DNA of 35,677 nt from Lentilactobacillus parabuchneri DSM 5707 = NBRC 107865 (GCF_001435315.1 NZ_AZGK01000021.1:1-35677), one strand, 5' to 3'. Shown: positions 6,001 through 14,741, counted from the stretch's first letter. The notes: generated by a model from the letters alone, not told the origin. Translations and numbers: made by a program.

Positions 6001-7881
6001 TTAGTCATTACCCTGGATAACGAATTTTTTATTAGCCGTTACATAGTGCCCATTGGTGAGCTGATAACGGGTGGTCAAGTTGTGCTTAACGAGTCGCTTA
6101 ACGTGAAGGCGAGCCCCTTTCTTGTAGTGATTCGACTTACCTGTCAGACTAGCTGTCCGGTAAGCGTTACCCCCCTTCTTAGCAATCACAGTAAGATGCT
6201 TATTCTTCGGCAGAGTACGGTAGTAAACGCCACTAACGTAGTTCTTGTTAGCCGTAATATAGCCAGTCTTGCCGTAAGTCTTCGCTCCCTTGTTCACATC
6301 GCGAACCTTATAGCGAAGCGCACCGTTGTTGGAACGTGCATAACCGGTGACGACAAACATTGGCCGGTTAACCCGTGCCTTCTTGGTATATTTGGCAACT
6401 CGGTTATGCTTGGTGAAGTTTGGTGTCCGATACATGTAAATTGCCTTAGTGGCATATACAGCGGCACCTTTGACGCTGGCATAGTTCGGAAGGCCTGTGC
6501 TGCCATCTGTTTGTTTAGGTGTCGTTGGATTCCAAGTGTTATTGGTGCTTGGAGTGGTGTTGGTTGTTGTCGATGTATTCGAACTTGACGAACCATTTCC
6601 ACCATTATTAGGCTTTGCGGGGAGTGGAACCGGCGTTACCTTGTACAATCGGAGGTTAATACTGCCGATGCCATTTGTGCCCATCCCACCACCGTTGCCG
6701 CCAGTGATGTTAGGAGTTACCCCTGAAAAACGATAGTAGTATGAAGTGGCCGTCTTGTTGGTTGTTGAATCAGGCGCAAAGTCATAGCCTAAAGCCTGTA
6801 AATTTCGTTCCAATGTATAGCCATTGGCCGACTTAACAGCGCCAAGCTTCTGCAAGTCCAAATAGAAATACGATCCAGTAAACCCAACCGTATCGAGCTT
6901 TTTGAATAAGGCGGTTTGAGCATCTCCTTGAACGGACCCACTACCATAGCTGCCATCATACAAATTATCCCAAATCACTTCCCCATTTGCGCCAATTTGC
7001 GGCATCAAATCCTCAACATTTTGAGGAAGCGGTGTGAAACTGCCGTCATTATTTTCAATGGTTGCTAAATATTTGCCGCCATTGAGACTATCCTGCTGGG
7101 CAATTCTGATATAGGTTGTCAATGTTGGCCCAGAGTATGAGTTAGGGGCATATGAATTATCGACGACTTGAGCCCATTTTGAATCGTATAGGTACTCATC
7201 AAGCGCCGTCGCATCAGTAATATTTAATTTCAGTGGAATCTTAATACTCCAGTGTTGACCTGCTGAAAGCGTTCCTTTTACTCGAAACCTATCCATTGTT
7301 GACCAGTCGGAGCCTGCCGGAATTGCGTCTAACGAATACTCGTGTTTATCAATATAGGCTGTTAACGCCATGCTGCTTTGGCTACCACTTTCTGGTGCAA
7401 TCGTTGAATGACCGCGATCGTTGTCAAATACCAACGGAGTACTGTCATCTGAATACTTTGGCAAGCAAACAATTTCATTCACAATTTTGTCGTCCGTTGT
7501 ATTGTTATTAATTGTGAAGTTTAAGGTTAAATCTTTGTAGTTGTCACTGTTAATAATTGTCTTCAGTGGCGTTGACGTTTCAGGATCCACAGCATAGTTC
7601 GAATCTTGTAAGTTACCACTCTTATCAGTTGCCTGGAAATACAAAGAATGTTCAAATCCATTTGCGATTTGCGGGGACGTCACTGACTGGGTGCTTGGTG
7701 TATTTCGATATATGGTTCCAGTAAATGTTGTGTTCACCGACGCATTGGAACTTACCTGTGATGTTGAATCCGCTAGTGCACTGCCCTGTTGCCCGACAAT
7801 CGGCGCACTCAATAACAACCCAGCAAGAACCGCTGCACTTAAAGATAATTGCTTAAAAAATATTGCATGTTTACTCTTCAA
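6001..7881 (-). CDS. Secreted DUF5776 surface protein, copy 1
   Basis: A 626-aa secreted protein. The signal peptide is SLSAAVLAGLLLSAPIVG with cleavage near ALA at residues 36-38. An Asn/Thr-rich region (40-430) of unknown fold contains WDNLYDG and SYFYLDLQKLG segments. A Ser/Thr/Asn linker follows (GGNGSSSSNTSTTTNTT). The C-terminal domain (about 470-622) is rich in Lys and Tyr and matches DUF5776 of lactobacilli (KGAAVYATKAIYMYR, RYKVRDVNKG, NLTTRYQLTNGHYVTANKKF). It has no LPXTG or transmembrane anchor; the basic domain may bind the wall by charge (inference). The start is TTG 7881 after GGAGGGG. It is paralogous to the gene at 9649-11496. Confidence 0.8.
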   Translation of the reverse strand: MKSKHAIFFKQLSLSAAVLAGLLLSAPIVGQQGSALADSTSQVSSNASVNTTFTGTIYRNTPSTQSVTSPQIANGFEHSLYFQATDKSGNLQDSNYAVDPETSTPLKTIINSDNYKDLTLNFTINNNTTDDKIVNEIVCLPKYSDDSTPLVFDNDRGHSTIAPESGSQSSMALTAYIDKHEYSLDAIPAGSDWSTMDRFRVKGTLSAGQHWSIKIPLKLNITDATALDEYLYDSKWAQVVDNSYAPNSYSGPTLTTYIRIAQQDSLNGGKYLATIENNDGSFTPLPQNVEDLMPQIGANGEVIWDNLYDGSYGSGSVQGDAQTALFKKLDTVGFTGSYFYLDLQKLGAVKSANGYTLERNLQALGYDFAPDSTTNKTATSYYYRFSGVTPNITGGNGGGMGTNGIGSINLRLYKVTPVPLPAKPNNGGNGSSSSNTSTTTNTTPSTNNTWNPTTPKQTDGSTGLPNYASVKGAAVYATKAIYMYRTPNFTKHNRVAKYTKKARVNRPMFVVTGYARSNNGALRYKVRDVNKGAKTYGKTGYITANKNYVSGVYYRTLPKNKHLTVIAKKGGNAYRTASLTGKSNHYKKGARLHVKRLVKHNLTTRYQLTNGHYVTANKKFVIQGND

Positions 7882-7940
7882 AATAACCCCTCCATACCCA
7901 ATAATCGATAAATGAAATACTAATGAGATTTGTACGTATA

Positions 7941-7969
7941 ATTCTAATCTTATCGGTAAGCTTTGTCTA
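7941..7969 (-). promoter_or_regulatory. Promoter of DUF5776 copy 1
   Basis: Reverse strand: -35 TAGACA (7969-7964), 17-nt spacer, -10 TAGAAT (7946-7941), 60 nt before the TTG start. Each box is one base off consensus. Confidence 0.6.
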
Positions 7970-8103
7970 TCATTTTCGTAATGAAAACATTAACTTAGTT
8001 GTAATTAAAGTTAGGATTTCTAAAATCTGTCAACCAGAAGCTTCTAGTGACTCAAAAAAGCCAAAAATAAAAGACCGTGCGAGGTCATTTCCCCATCACG
8101 ATC

Positions 8104-8601
8104 TTAGTCATCCATCAATTTCTTCAAACGATTCTTCGCCGACAGCCAAAACAAAATTGACTGGACAGCGTCATATTGCATCAAGGTCGCCTGGCCGGCT
8201 GACCTTAATTCTAAACTAGTCGGGTCAGACAACTCTTTTCCGGCTTTGGCAGCCTGCTCGTTGAACATGACGACAAAGTTATTATAGCCGGTCTTGGGCG
8301 TCCCGTTTCCAAGCAGCGCCAGTAAGCCCGCCTTGATTTCGTTTAGCGTAAAGACATTTTTTAATAAGCCAATCACAATCGCCCCCGCCAATTGGGTCCG
8401 GTGATATTTGCTTTTCACCGGCGGGACCAGGATTCTGGCTTTGAAATAATTTTGCAGCATCGTTTTGGTAATCTTATCGCCAATGATTGGCTCCAGTACT
8501 TCATTTGTCAGGTCCAATAACTGGTCCAGATGAAGTGAAAATGCGGGCAACTCTTCCCACATCGGTAATCTAATTTCCAGCTCGGTGGTCGTTTTTGGCA
8601 T
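8104..8601 (-). CDS. DUF1836 family protein
   Basis: A 165-aa protein of DUF1836, a family of probable DNA-binding or regulatory proteins. A MerR-like N-terminal helix-turn-helix is suggested by ITKTMLQNYFKARILVPPVKSKYHRTQLAGAIVIGLLKNVFTL. ATG 8601 follows GAGGGG; an upstream in-frame ATG at 8631 would overlap the end of the DegV gene. It is 16 nt downstream of DegV on the same strand, so the two form an operon. DegV-DUF1836 pairs occur in lactobacilli. Confidence 0.8.
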   Translation of the reverse strand: MPKTTTELEIRLPMWEELPAFSLHLDQLLDLTNEVLEPIIGDKITKTMLQNYFKARILVPPVKSKYHRTQLAGAIVIGLLKNVFTLNEIKAGLLALLGNGTPKTGYNNFVVMFNEQAAKAGKELSDPTSLELRSAGQATLMQYDAVQSILFWLSAKNRLKKLMDD

Positions 8602-8617
8602 CAAACCGCCCCTCTCG

Positions 8618-9484
8618 TTATTCACCTTCACCTATCTGGACACCAACGCCGACAAGACCCGGACCGGTGTGAACCCCCAAGGCAGGTGAAATACTTCCTC
8701 TATAGATTTTAAGTTGTGGGAAGTCAGCATGCAAGCGGTCGTAAACTTTTTCTTGCAGCGGGACGTCGGCACCGTTGACAACGCCGACACGGACGCTTTT
8801 ATTGGCGGCAATTCGATCCGCCACTAAGTTGACCATCTTGGAGATGGCTTTTTGCTCCGAGCGGGCTTTGGCGACTGGGAAATAAATGCCGTCTGAATCG
8901 GTTGCGATGACCGGCTTAATGTTTAGGACGGAACCGATGAGACCGGCCACCCGACCAATTCGTCCACCTGCACGAAGATATTTTAAGCTGGGAATATAGA
9001 AAAATGTCCGACTATTCTTAACCGATTGCTTGAGAAACTTCATCGTTTCGTCAAATGACTGGCCGCTGTCGATCATTTCTTCTGCGTACACCGCAAACAG
9101 TCCGCTGCCAATCCCAATGTTCTTGGTGTTGACCACGTCCATTTGAATATCGGTCGTCTCTCTGGCAACGTTGGTAAACGTGCCAAACGAGGTCGAAAGG
9201 TGCGCCGATACCGTGATGCCGATGATGTGATCAAAGCCACGTTGACGCAACTTATCGACTTGGGCTTCAACACTTCCCTGTGTGGGCGCAGCTGTCTTCG
9301 GCAACTCATCAACATGGTCCAGGGCGGCGTAAAATTCTTCCGGGGTAATATCAACATTGTCGCGGTATTCTTTACCGTCCATGGTGACGATCATTGGGGC
9401 AACTTCGATATTATCGTATGAGTTCAATAATTCAGCAGGCACATCAGAACCGGAATCAGCTAGAATGGCAATCTTTTCGGGCAT
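8618..9484 (-). CDS. DegV family fatty-acid-binding protein (FakB-like)
   Basis: A 288-aa DegV/FakB family protein. FakB proteins hold a fatty acid while FakA phosphorylates it for phospholipid synthesis. Family motifs: ILADSGSDVP at the N-terminus, TAAPTQGS, the ligand loop TVSAHLSTSFG, LKYLRAGGRIGRVAG in the middle, and ALGVHTGPGLVGVG at the C-terminus. ATG 9484 follows AAGGAG. No fakA gene is in the window. The promoter carries a perfect inverted repeat. Confidence 0.9.
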   Translation of the reverse strand: MPEKIAILADSGSDVPAELLNSYDNIEVAPMIVTMDGKEYRDNVDITPEEFYAALDHVDELPKTAAPTQGSVEAQVDKLRQRGFDHIIGITVSAHLSTSFGTFTNVARETTDIQMDVVNTKNIGIGSGLFAVYAEEMIDSGQSFDETMKFLKQSVKNSRTFFYIPSLKYLRAGGRIGRVAGLIGSVLNIKPVIATDSDGIYFPVAKARSEQKAISKMVNLVADRIAANKSVRVGVVNGADVPLQEKVYDRLHADFPQLKIYRGSISPALGVHTGPGLVGVGVQIGEGE

Positions 9485-9525
9485 TTTCGTTCTCCTTAGA
9501 TATTGGCGTAGTTTTAATTACTATT

Positions 9526-9561
9526 TATGTAGTATTGTATACTACATAGGTGGGTTGTCAA
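9526..9561 (-). promoter_or_regulatory. DegV operon promoter with overlapping operator-like palindrome
   Basis: Reverse strand: -35 TTGACA (9561-9556), 16-nt spacer, -10 TACAAT (9539-9534). A perfect inverted repeat, TATGTAGTAT-TGT-ATACTACATA (9526-9548), covers the -10 box. This placement fits a repressor site. The repressor is not identified. Confidence 0.7.
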
Positions 9562-9563
9562 TA

Positions 9564-9630
9564 CTAAAAAGGTCCCAGTAACTGAGCAGTCGCATTTCTG
9601 CGGCAAACCCAGGTACTGGAACCTTTTTAG
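9564..9630. terminator. Terminator of DUF5776 copy 2
   Basis: CTAAAAAGGT.CCAGTA (from 9564) pairs with TACTGG.ACCTTTTTAG (to 9630) around a GC-containing loop. On the reverse strand it follows the stop of the gene at 9649-11496 and ends in a T-run. Confidence 0.75.
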
Positions 9631-9648
9631 CTAAATGAAATTTAGTGC

Positions 9649-11496
9649 CTAGTGTTGAATCACAAATTTCTTGTTAGCTGTCACGTAGTAGCCGTTACTT
9701 AGTTGATAACGTGTGGTTAGGTTATGCTTCACAATCTTTTTAACCGTCAGCTTCGTGCCCTTCTTGTATGTCTTGGAACGACCATTCAAGCTTGCACTCT
9801 TATACGCATGGACACCATTTTTAGCAATCACAGTGATCTTCTTGCTCTTTGGCATCGTCTGGTAATAAGCATTGACGACGTATTTCTTGCTGGAAGTGAT
9901 GTAACCAACCTTACCGGCGGTCTTCTTGCCATGGTTCACGTCACGAACCTTGTAGCGTAAAGTGCCGTTGCTGGATTTTACGTAGTCAAGAACCACAAAC
10001 ATCGGTCGGTTGACCCGCTTTACTTTTGGATAAACGGCAATTCGTTGTGACTTCTTGAAGTCAGCGTGCTTATACATGTAAATCTTCTTGGTAGCATAAA
10101 CTGCGGCGCCCTTCACAGCCGCATAGTTTGGAAGCCCTGTTCCGTTGGTAGCAGTTGGATTGGACGGATTCCAAGCGTTATTGGTTGGGTTGGTGGTAGT
10201 TGAATTATTAGTAGTAGTCGTCGTTGTTGAGCTGCCGGAACTACCGCCACCATGATTGTTGTTATCGGTGGGTTTTACCCAGTTTGGAATTTTGGAGAAC
10301 ACAAGGTAGAAATTACCAACACCATTACTGCCAAGTGGGTTCGCAATGGTCTTTCCATCTTTGGTAAAGGTTGGGGTATCACCGTAAACGTAATTGAAGA
10401 GCGATTGCGTTGTCCCGTCTGCGTTTGTTGGTAGTGTGTACCCATAATTCTTCTTAAGGTTATCCAGTAGGGATGCTCCCGTTGAATCCAAGAGTTTGGA
10501 CTCGTCAATGTAGTATGATAGTTTGCTAGTCGTATAAGGAACCTGTTGAAGTGTATCAAAATTGGTGTTCACTGTACTGTCAAAACCAATCATCCAAAAA
10601 TCATCAAACCTCAATGAGCCATTATTGTTAGCAATATTTGGCATGACAGATTGAATATCACTTATTGGCGTATATGAACCGTCAGCATTCTTGACAACAG
10701 GTAAAAATTTACCAGTCAGTGGAACTTGCTCTGCAAATCTTGCCCGAGCAACAGCTGTATCTATAACTTCCTTGTTGTTTGCAATCGGTGTTCGAAGTGC
10801 ATTAGCTAGATATAAGGTATTACCATCACTATTATCAGAATAGTTTATATTGTCTGCTACCTTTAAGGGAACCTTAAGAATATAAGTTCCTTTGGGGCCA
10901 AGAGTCCCTTGTGTTTTGAGTATGGCCACTGAGTCCACTGTGAAATACTGTTGATCCTTTGCTTTAAAATCGGTTAATGTGTAAAATTCTCCCGAATGAT
11001 ATATTTGAGGCCCATCTGTGAACCCTGAAGCCGGCGTATAATTGGTTGCCTTCTCTGTCCAATTAAAGCTTGCAAGAAGTACATTGGAAGGAAGACCTAT
11101 CTTTCGAAGCGAAAATTGATTATTAACCGGCTGATCGGTATTGGTTGGATTGTAAATGACATATTTTGCATACAACTGACCCTTCAACTTGTCTTTATCA
11201 ATAATGGAGTGAGATTCTGGATCTAAATACTTCATTGTGGTTCCATCGTAGTGCGAGGCATAAGAGCCGTAGTTCGAAGTTGCTGACTCATCCTCATTTG
11301 TAAAGTATACCGAGAATTGTAACTGTGATCCCTGGAACTCAACAGGTGTGTAATTTGGCTGCTCTCCATTATAAAAGGGAGATGAACTATCTGCCGATGC
11401 CTGCTGCGTTGACGTAACCGCAAAACCAACAAGTGCTGCCATGGAGATTGTTACTTTAATTATCGTTTGAGCCAAGTGTATCTTTGTTATCTTCAT
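9649..11496 (-). CDS. Secreted DUF5776 surface protein, copy 2
   Basis: A 615-aa secreted protein with the same plan as copy 1. The signal peptide ends near QASA (residues 32-35). A variable region (36-410) and a Gly/Ser/Thr/Asn linker (GGGSSGSSTTTTTTNN) follow. The C-terminal DUF5776 domain (about 460-613) is highly similar to copy 1 (KGAAVYATKKIYMYK, RYKVRDVNHG, NLTTRYQLSNGYYVTANKKF). The N-terminal regions differ far more than the C-termini, so the domain swaps or diverges in its outer part. ATG 11496 follows GGAGGGG. An extended -10 promoter and a perfect cre site lie upstream. Confidence 0.8.
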   Translation of the reverse strand: MKITKIHLAQTIIKVTISMAALVGFAVTSTQQASADSSSPFYNGEQPNYTPVEFQGSQLQFSVYFTNEDESATSNYGSYASHYDGTTMKYLDPESHSIIDKDKLKGQLYAKYVIYNPTNTDQPVNNQFSLRKIGLPSNVLLASFNWTEKATNYTPASGFTDGPQIYHSGEFYTLTDFKAKDQQYFTVDSVAILKTQGTLGPKGTYILKVPLKVADNINYSDNSDGNTLYLANALRTPIANNKEVIDTAVARARFAEQVPLTGKFLPVVKNADGSYTPISDIQSVMPNIANNNGSLRFDDFWMIGFDSTVNTNFDTLQQVPYTTSKLSYYIDESKLLDSTGASLLDNLKKNYGYTLPTNADGTTQSLFNYVYGDTPTFTKDGKTIANPLGSNGVGNFYLVFSKIPNWVKPTDNNNHGGGSSGSSTTTTTTNNSTTTNPTNNAWNPSNPTATNGTGLPNYAAVKGAAVYATKKIYMYKHADFKKSQRIAVYPKVKRVNRPMFVVLDYVKSSNGTLRYKVRDVNHGKKTAGKVGYITSSKKYVVNAYYQTMPKSKKITVIAKNGVHAYKSASLNGRSKTYKKGTKLTVKKIVKHNLTTRYQLSNGYYVTANKKFVIQH

Positions 11497-11568
11497 TGAA
11501 ATCCCCTCCAGAATCTAAATATAAGCATCATGTGACCGGTCATGTATTGCTTAACTTAAGTATGAATA

Positions 11569-11577
11569 ATTATAGCA
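11569..11577 (-). promoter_or_regulatory. Extended -10 promoter of DUF5776 copy 2
   Basis: Reverse strand TGCTATAAT (11577-11569), an extended -10 with a weak -35. A 10-bp palindrome, TGACCGGTCA (11533-11542), lies in the leader between promoter and start and could be an operator or a 5' hairpin. Confidence 0.55.
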
Positions 11578-11712
11578 TGGTGTAAAGCGAAATGGCATGA
11601 CTTACATAATAAATGAATTATGCCAATTTCTTGAATATTCCATCATATTTATTAATTAAAGAATTATTTATATATAGATATGTATATCATTTAAATGCCT
11701 ACATCTGAATAA

Positions 11713-11726
11713 TGTAATCGCTTGCA
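11713..11726 (-). promoter_or_regulatory. Perfect cre site upstream of DUF5776 copy 2
   Basis: TGTAATCGCTTGCA with flanking A and T fits the cre consensus at every fixed position. It lies 217 nt upstream of ATG 11496 and overlaps a weaker possible promoter on the reverse strand (TTTTCA, 17 nt, TACATT). The rest of 11580-11798 is AT-rich and I see no gene in it. Confidence 0.6.
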
Positions 11727-11798
11727 TTTCTTATGAAAAGATAAATTAATAATTCACTATAACGTCAAAGAAGCCCGCAAAGCTAACTAATCATAAGC

Positions 11799-11840
11799 AA
11801 AAAAAGAGCCTGAAAGGAAAAATAATTCCTTACAGACTCT
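11799..11840 (-). terminator. Terminator of the ABC transporter gene
   Basis: Reverse strand AGAGTCTGTAAGGAA pairs with TTCCTTTCAGGCTCT, followed by seven T, 50 nt after the stop of the transporter gene. Confidence 0.85.
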
Positions 11841-11890
11841 CGTATATTAATTAACCAGAATAACTATTTATACATAATTTTTAATTCCCA

Positions 11891-13831
11891 TTATTCATAA
11901 CTCAAACTCTCAATTGGATCCAACCTTGCTGCTTTGCCCGCTGGCGCGAGAGCTGCCAAGAGTGAGATGACGATGGCAACGACAAAGCCAAAAGTGATAT
12001 TTCCCGGCGTGATCTGCATGATGGAATAACTGATTCCCGCTTGTGCAATGTGGTTGGCCACCACCTGCAGGAGTTCAGCCAAGGCAATCGCCAAAATTGA
12101 CGAGAACAGGCCGATGAAGAAGGCTTCAGAGAAGAACAGGTTTCTGATGCTGCCTCGAGAAGCGCCCAATGCCCGGAGAATCCCGATTTCTTTGGTTCGC
12201 TCGGAGACACTGATGTAAAGCACCACGATGATCATGATGGCCGATACCAGCAGCGAGATGCCAGCAATCGTAGCCAAGACGTTCACGGCCAATGTAATAT
12301 ACGTGTTCAGGGTGTCCACGAAGCCACCGACACCAGTGATTTCGTATGCTGATTTTTTCTTGTCGTTCTTGAAAGCCTTGATCTTATTTTCAACCGGCTT
12401 GACGTTCTTCACATCCCCTGCAATTTCAACCGTCACGAAGTTTGGCTGAATCTTGATGCCCTTTGATTTGTACAGAGCTTTCATTGTTGCGTAGGTGATG
12501 GACGTCGACCCAGTATTGGCCTTGGCAATCCCACTAACCGTCAGCGTTTTGGTCAACATGACCGGGCGCTTCTTGCTATTGAGGGTGTTTTGATAGAAGG
12601 TCACCTTTTTGCCAATCAAAGAATACGGGTGCTTTTTATTGAGCTTCTGAGCGTATTCCTTGGTCAGCATGATTTCGTTGTTCTTAGGCGCGTGGCCTTT
12701 GGAAATACTCTTAGCCAGCATGGTCTTGTTATGGGTCTGCATAAACGAAATTGAAGCCGTCTTGCGGCCCATCCGCAATTGCGTACCACCTTGGACAAAG
12801 TAACCGTCATCAATGCTCTTGACGTTCTTGATATCCTTAATCCGATTCTTGTCTTTACTGGTAATGTTAATCTTGCTGAGGTCCGGACTGGAATCGCCGG
12901 AAACGTTTTGACTCACTTGGACGGCATTCGGATTCACCTGCGAATAAATTTCGTGGTTGATATATCCCTGAACCCCGTTCCCCAATCCCAGCATGACGAT
13001 CACACTGAAGATGCCAATCGCGGCCCCAAAGACAATTAGAAGGTTCCGTTTCAAGTTGTAGCGCATGTTTTCCAACGCCATTTTAAGGGTGGCACCAAAT
13101 CTCAGCGTGTGAGTCGATAATTCATTCGCTTGGGATTTTTCGTACCCGGCCTTTAAAGTCGTGTCCTCACTGATTTTGCCATCTGCCAAACGGACAATTC
13201 GCGTTCCATGATTGGCAACGGTCTCCGAGTGGGTTACGGTAATGACGAGTTTACCATCCTTAGCAATTTGGTCCAGCAAGCCCAAAATTTCTTGAGTGTT
13301 TTGACTGTCCAACGCCCCAGTCGGCTCATCGGCAATAATAATTTCCGGATCAGAGGCCAGCGCCCGGGCAATCGCCACCCGTTGCTTTTGGCCGCCGGAC
13401 AGCTGATTGGGATATTTGCGCATGTGGTCCTTCAACCCCACCTGATCTAACAGTTGACGGGCACGGGCTTCTTGTTGCTTATGGCTCAATTTAGTCATTT
13501 GCAGCGAAACCATGACGTTGTTAAAAACCGTCAGGTGACTGATCAGATCGAAGTTTTGAAAAATAAAGCCAATTGTCTGGCGCCGGTATGCGTCCAGCTG
13601 CTTGTTGGTATCGTGGCGAAGTGATTTGCCGTTTAAAACAACATCCCCGGAATAGTTGCTATCGAGTCCGCCGATGATGTTCATCAGAGTGGTTTTCCCA
13701 CCGCCGGATTCTCCGACGATTGAGACGAATTCGCCTTGGTTAAATGACAGGTCAATCCCGGTTAAAACGGGGAATTCCTGATTTTCAAGATAATATGATT
13801 TTTTAATGTTGTGCAGTTCTAAGTAACTCAT
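11891..13831 (-). CDS. MacB-type ABC transporter, ATPase-permease fusion
   Basis: A 646-aa fusion protein. The N-terminal ATPase (about 1-230) has Walker A GESGGGKTT, the signature LSGGQKQRVAIARAL, Walker B IIIADEPTG and an H-loop VTHS. The permease half has four hydrophobic segments: one after the ATPase (NLLIVFGAAIGIFSVIVMLGLG), then a large extracytoplasmic MacB_PCD-like domain, then three near the C-terminus ending in the FtsX domain. Such proteins work in mechanotransmission export or antimicrobial peptide resistance. ATG 13831 follows GGAGG; a TTG 12 nt upstream is less likely. There is no MacA-like partner or two-component system next to it, so the substrate is unknown. Confidence 0.9.
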   Translation of the reverse strand: MSYLELHNIKKSYYLENQEFPVLTGIDLSFNQGEFVSIVGESGGGKTTLMNIIGGLDSNYSGDVVLNGKSLRHDTNKQLDAYRRQTIGFIFQNFDLISHLTVFNNVMVSLQMTKLSHKQQEARARQLLDQVGLKDHMRKYPNQLSGGQKQRVAIARALASDPEIIIADEPTGALDSQNTQEILGLLDQIAKDGKLVITVTHSETVANHGTRIVRLADGKISEDTTLKAGYEKSQANELSTHTLRFGATLKMALENMRYNLKRNLLIVFGAAIGIFSVIVMLGLGNGVQGYINHEIYSQVNPNAVQVSQNVSGDSSPDLSKINITSKDKNRIKDIKNVKSIDDGYFVQGGTQLRMGRKTASISFMQTHNKTMLAKSISKGHAPKNNEIMLTKEYAQKLNKKHPYSLIGKKVTFYQNTLNSKKRPVMLTKTLTVSGIAKANTGSTSITYATMKALYKSKGIKIQPNFVTVEIAGDVKNVKPVENKIKAFKNDKKKSAYEITGVGGFVDTLNTYITLAVNVLATIAGISLLVSAIMIIVVLYISVSERTKEIGILRALGASRGSIRNLFFSEAFFIGLFSSILAIALAELLQVVANHIAQAGISYSIMQITPGNITFGFVVAIVISLLAALAPAGKAARLDPIESLSYE

Positions 13832-13969
13832 GTGGTCCTCCAATTTATGATGCTCAGGATTTGCGTATTGGTTTATTTTACCGCAGTTTGGGGCGCTTGG
13901 GTACCTTGTGGCTTATATGGGGGTAAGAAAAAAGCCAGTGTTCAGGTAAGGCTGGTCTCCTTGCTCTCT

Positions 13970-14069
13970 GCTACTTGGATAAAACGAGCTCCGACGGCCG
14001 CAAACGCAGTGTAGCGCCTAGTCCTGTGGGCGACGGCCGCAAACGCAGTGTAGCGCCTAGTCCTGTGGA
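13970..14069 (+). repeat. Leader module and 39-bp tandem duplication before element E1
   Basis: A 39-bp unit beginning CGACGGCCGCAAACGCAGTG occurs twice in tandem (13992-14030 and 14031-14069), differing only in the last base; a third start (CGACG) runs into E1. Before it, GCTACTTGGATAAAACGAG (13970-13988) plus CTCCGACG recurs at 22686 and 22789. The same unit, diverged, precedes the repeat at 30919. The stretch 13832-13969 shows only a weak -10 (TAAAAT) for the transporter gene. Confidence 0.85.
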
Positions 14070-14177
14070 CGACGACACTGCCCCCTAACATCTAAGAAAA
14101 AATCATCAACAAAGAACAAGAATCGTTCTTTATTGATGATTTTCTCTTAGACACCAGGGGCAACACGTGTCTCGTCG
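14070..14177 (+). repeat. Nested inverted-repeat element E1
   Basis: A 108-bp element with three concentric stems. Outer CGACGACAC pairs with GTGTCTCGTCG. Middle TGCCCC pairs with GGGGCA. The inner TCTAAGA...AAATCATCAA.AAAGAAC pairs with GTTCTTT.TTGATGATTT..TCTTAGA around a 7-nt loop. The plan, though not the arm sequences, is shared with E2 (22811-22913) and E3 (31200-31305). Confidence 0.85.
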
Positions 14178-14222
14178 CTCCAACAAAATGAGCTCCTCGA
14201 ACCAACTTTCTCCGCTTAGTCC

Positions 14223-14265
14223 AATAACGGCCTTCAACGCAAAACCAGCGTTAAACGCCGTTATT
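14223..14265. repeat. Short inverted repeat downstream of the SecB-like gene
   Basis: AATAACGGC (14223-14231) pairs with GCCGTTATT (14257-14265), with inner AACGC/GCGTT. No T-run follows, so termination is uncertain. CGAACCAACTTT just before it recurs at 22748. Confidence 0.55.
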
Positions 14266-14303
14266 AAACTAATGCTCAAAAGTTAACCGGTTCGTTCCGC
14301 TCT

Positions 14304-14741
14304 CTATGCTTTTCTCCCAAACAGCGTATCAATCAATGGCTCACGCTTCAGGATTGTTGGTGTACCAAATGCCTTCAGGGTTGTGTCCGCAAACACTGCC
14401 AGCATGTAATCGACAACTGGTTGTGCGAAACTGTCCTTTAAGTTTTTGTCATCGTCAATTGCCTTTTGAATGGCGTCGTTATCCTTCAATGAATCAGGTA
14501 CTTGATAAACGCCGGCAATCGTTGCCGTGAAGTAAGGCTTTGACAATTCGTCATCATACAGGCTGAACTTCGAGATCACCTGGATCACGTTCAAAGTTGA
14601 TGAATCGTCTGGATGCCCTGGTAATGTCAATTGCGTTTCCGCATTAACTTGGGGTGCCTTTTGAGGATCGTAATTACTTCTATCAAAACTCAAGCCATCC
14701 AAGCGAACGGCCATTAACTGCCAATTATTATTTTCTGCCAA
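14304..14741 (-). CDS. SecB-like chaperone of a toxin-antitoxin-chaperone module
   Basis: A 145-aa protein with the SecB pattern: the first strand RLDGLSFDRSNY, VNAETQLTL, strands LNVIQVISKFSLYDD and YFTATIAGVYQV, then helix AQPVVDYMLAVFADTTLKAFG, and the C-terminal PLIDTLF, equivalent to the NFDALF end of SecB. SecB is normally absent from Firmicutes export, so this is more likely a SecB-like chaperone of the TAC type that protects an antitoxin. It is third in line after the toxin (15410-15811) and antitoxin (14848-15393). The start is TTG 14741 with AAGGTGG 8 nt upstream; GTG 14753 overlaps that site. Confidence 0.65.
   Translation of the reverse strand: MAENNNWQLMAVRLDGLSFDRSNYDPQKAPQVNAETQLTLPGHPDDSSTLNVIQVISKFSLYDDELSKPYFTATIAGVYQVPDSLKDNDAIQKAIDDDKNLKDSFAQPVVDYMLAVFADTTLKAFGTPTILKREPLIDTLFGRKA

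Noticed and set aside
13992-14069. CRISPR array
   Set aside because: Only two adjacent 39-bp copies without spacers and no cas genes.
14070-14177. Insertion sequence or classic MITE
   Set aside because: No transposase, no evident target-site duplication, and arm sequences differ between copies, which does not fit copies of one MITE.
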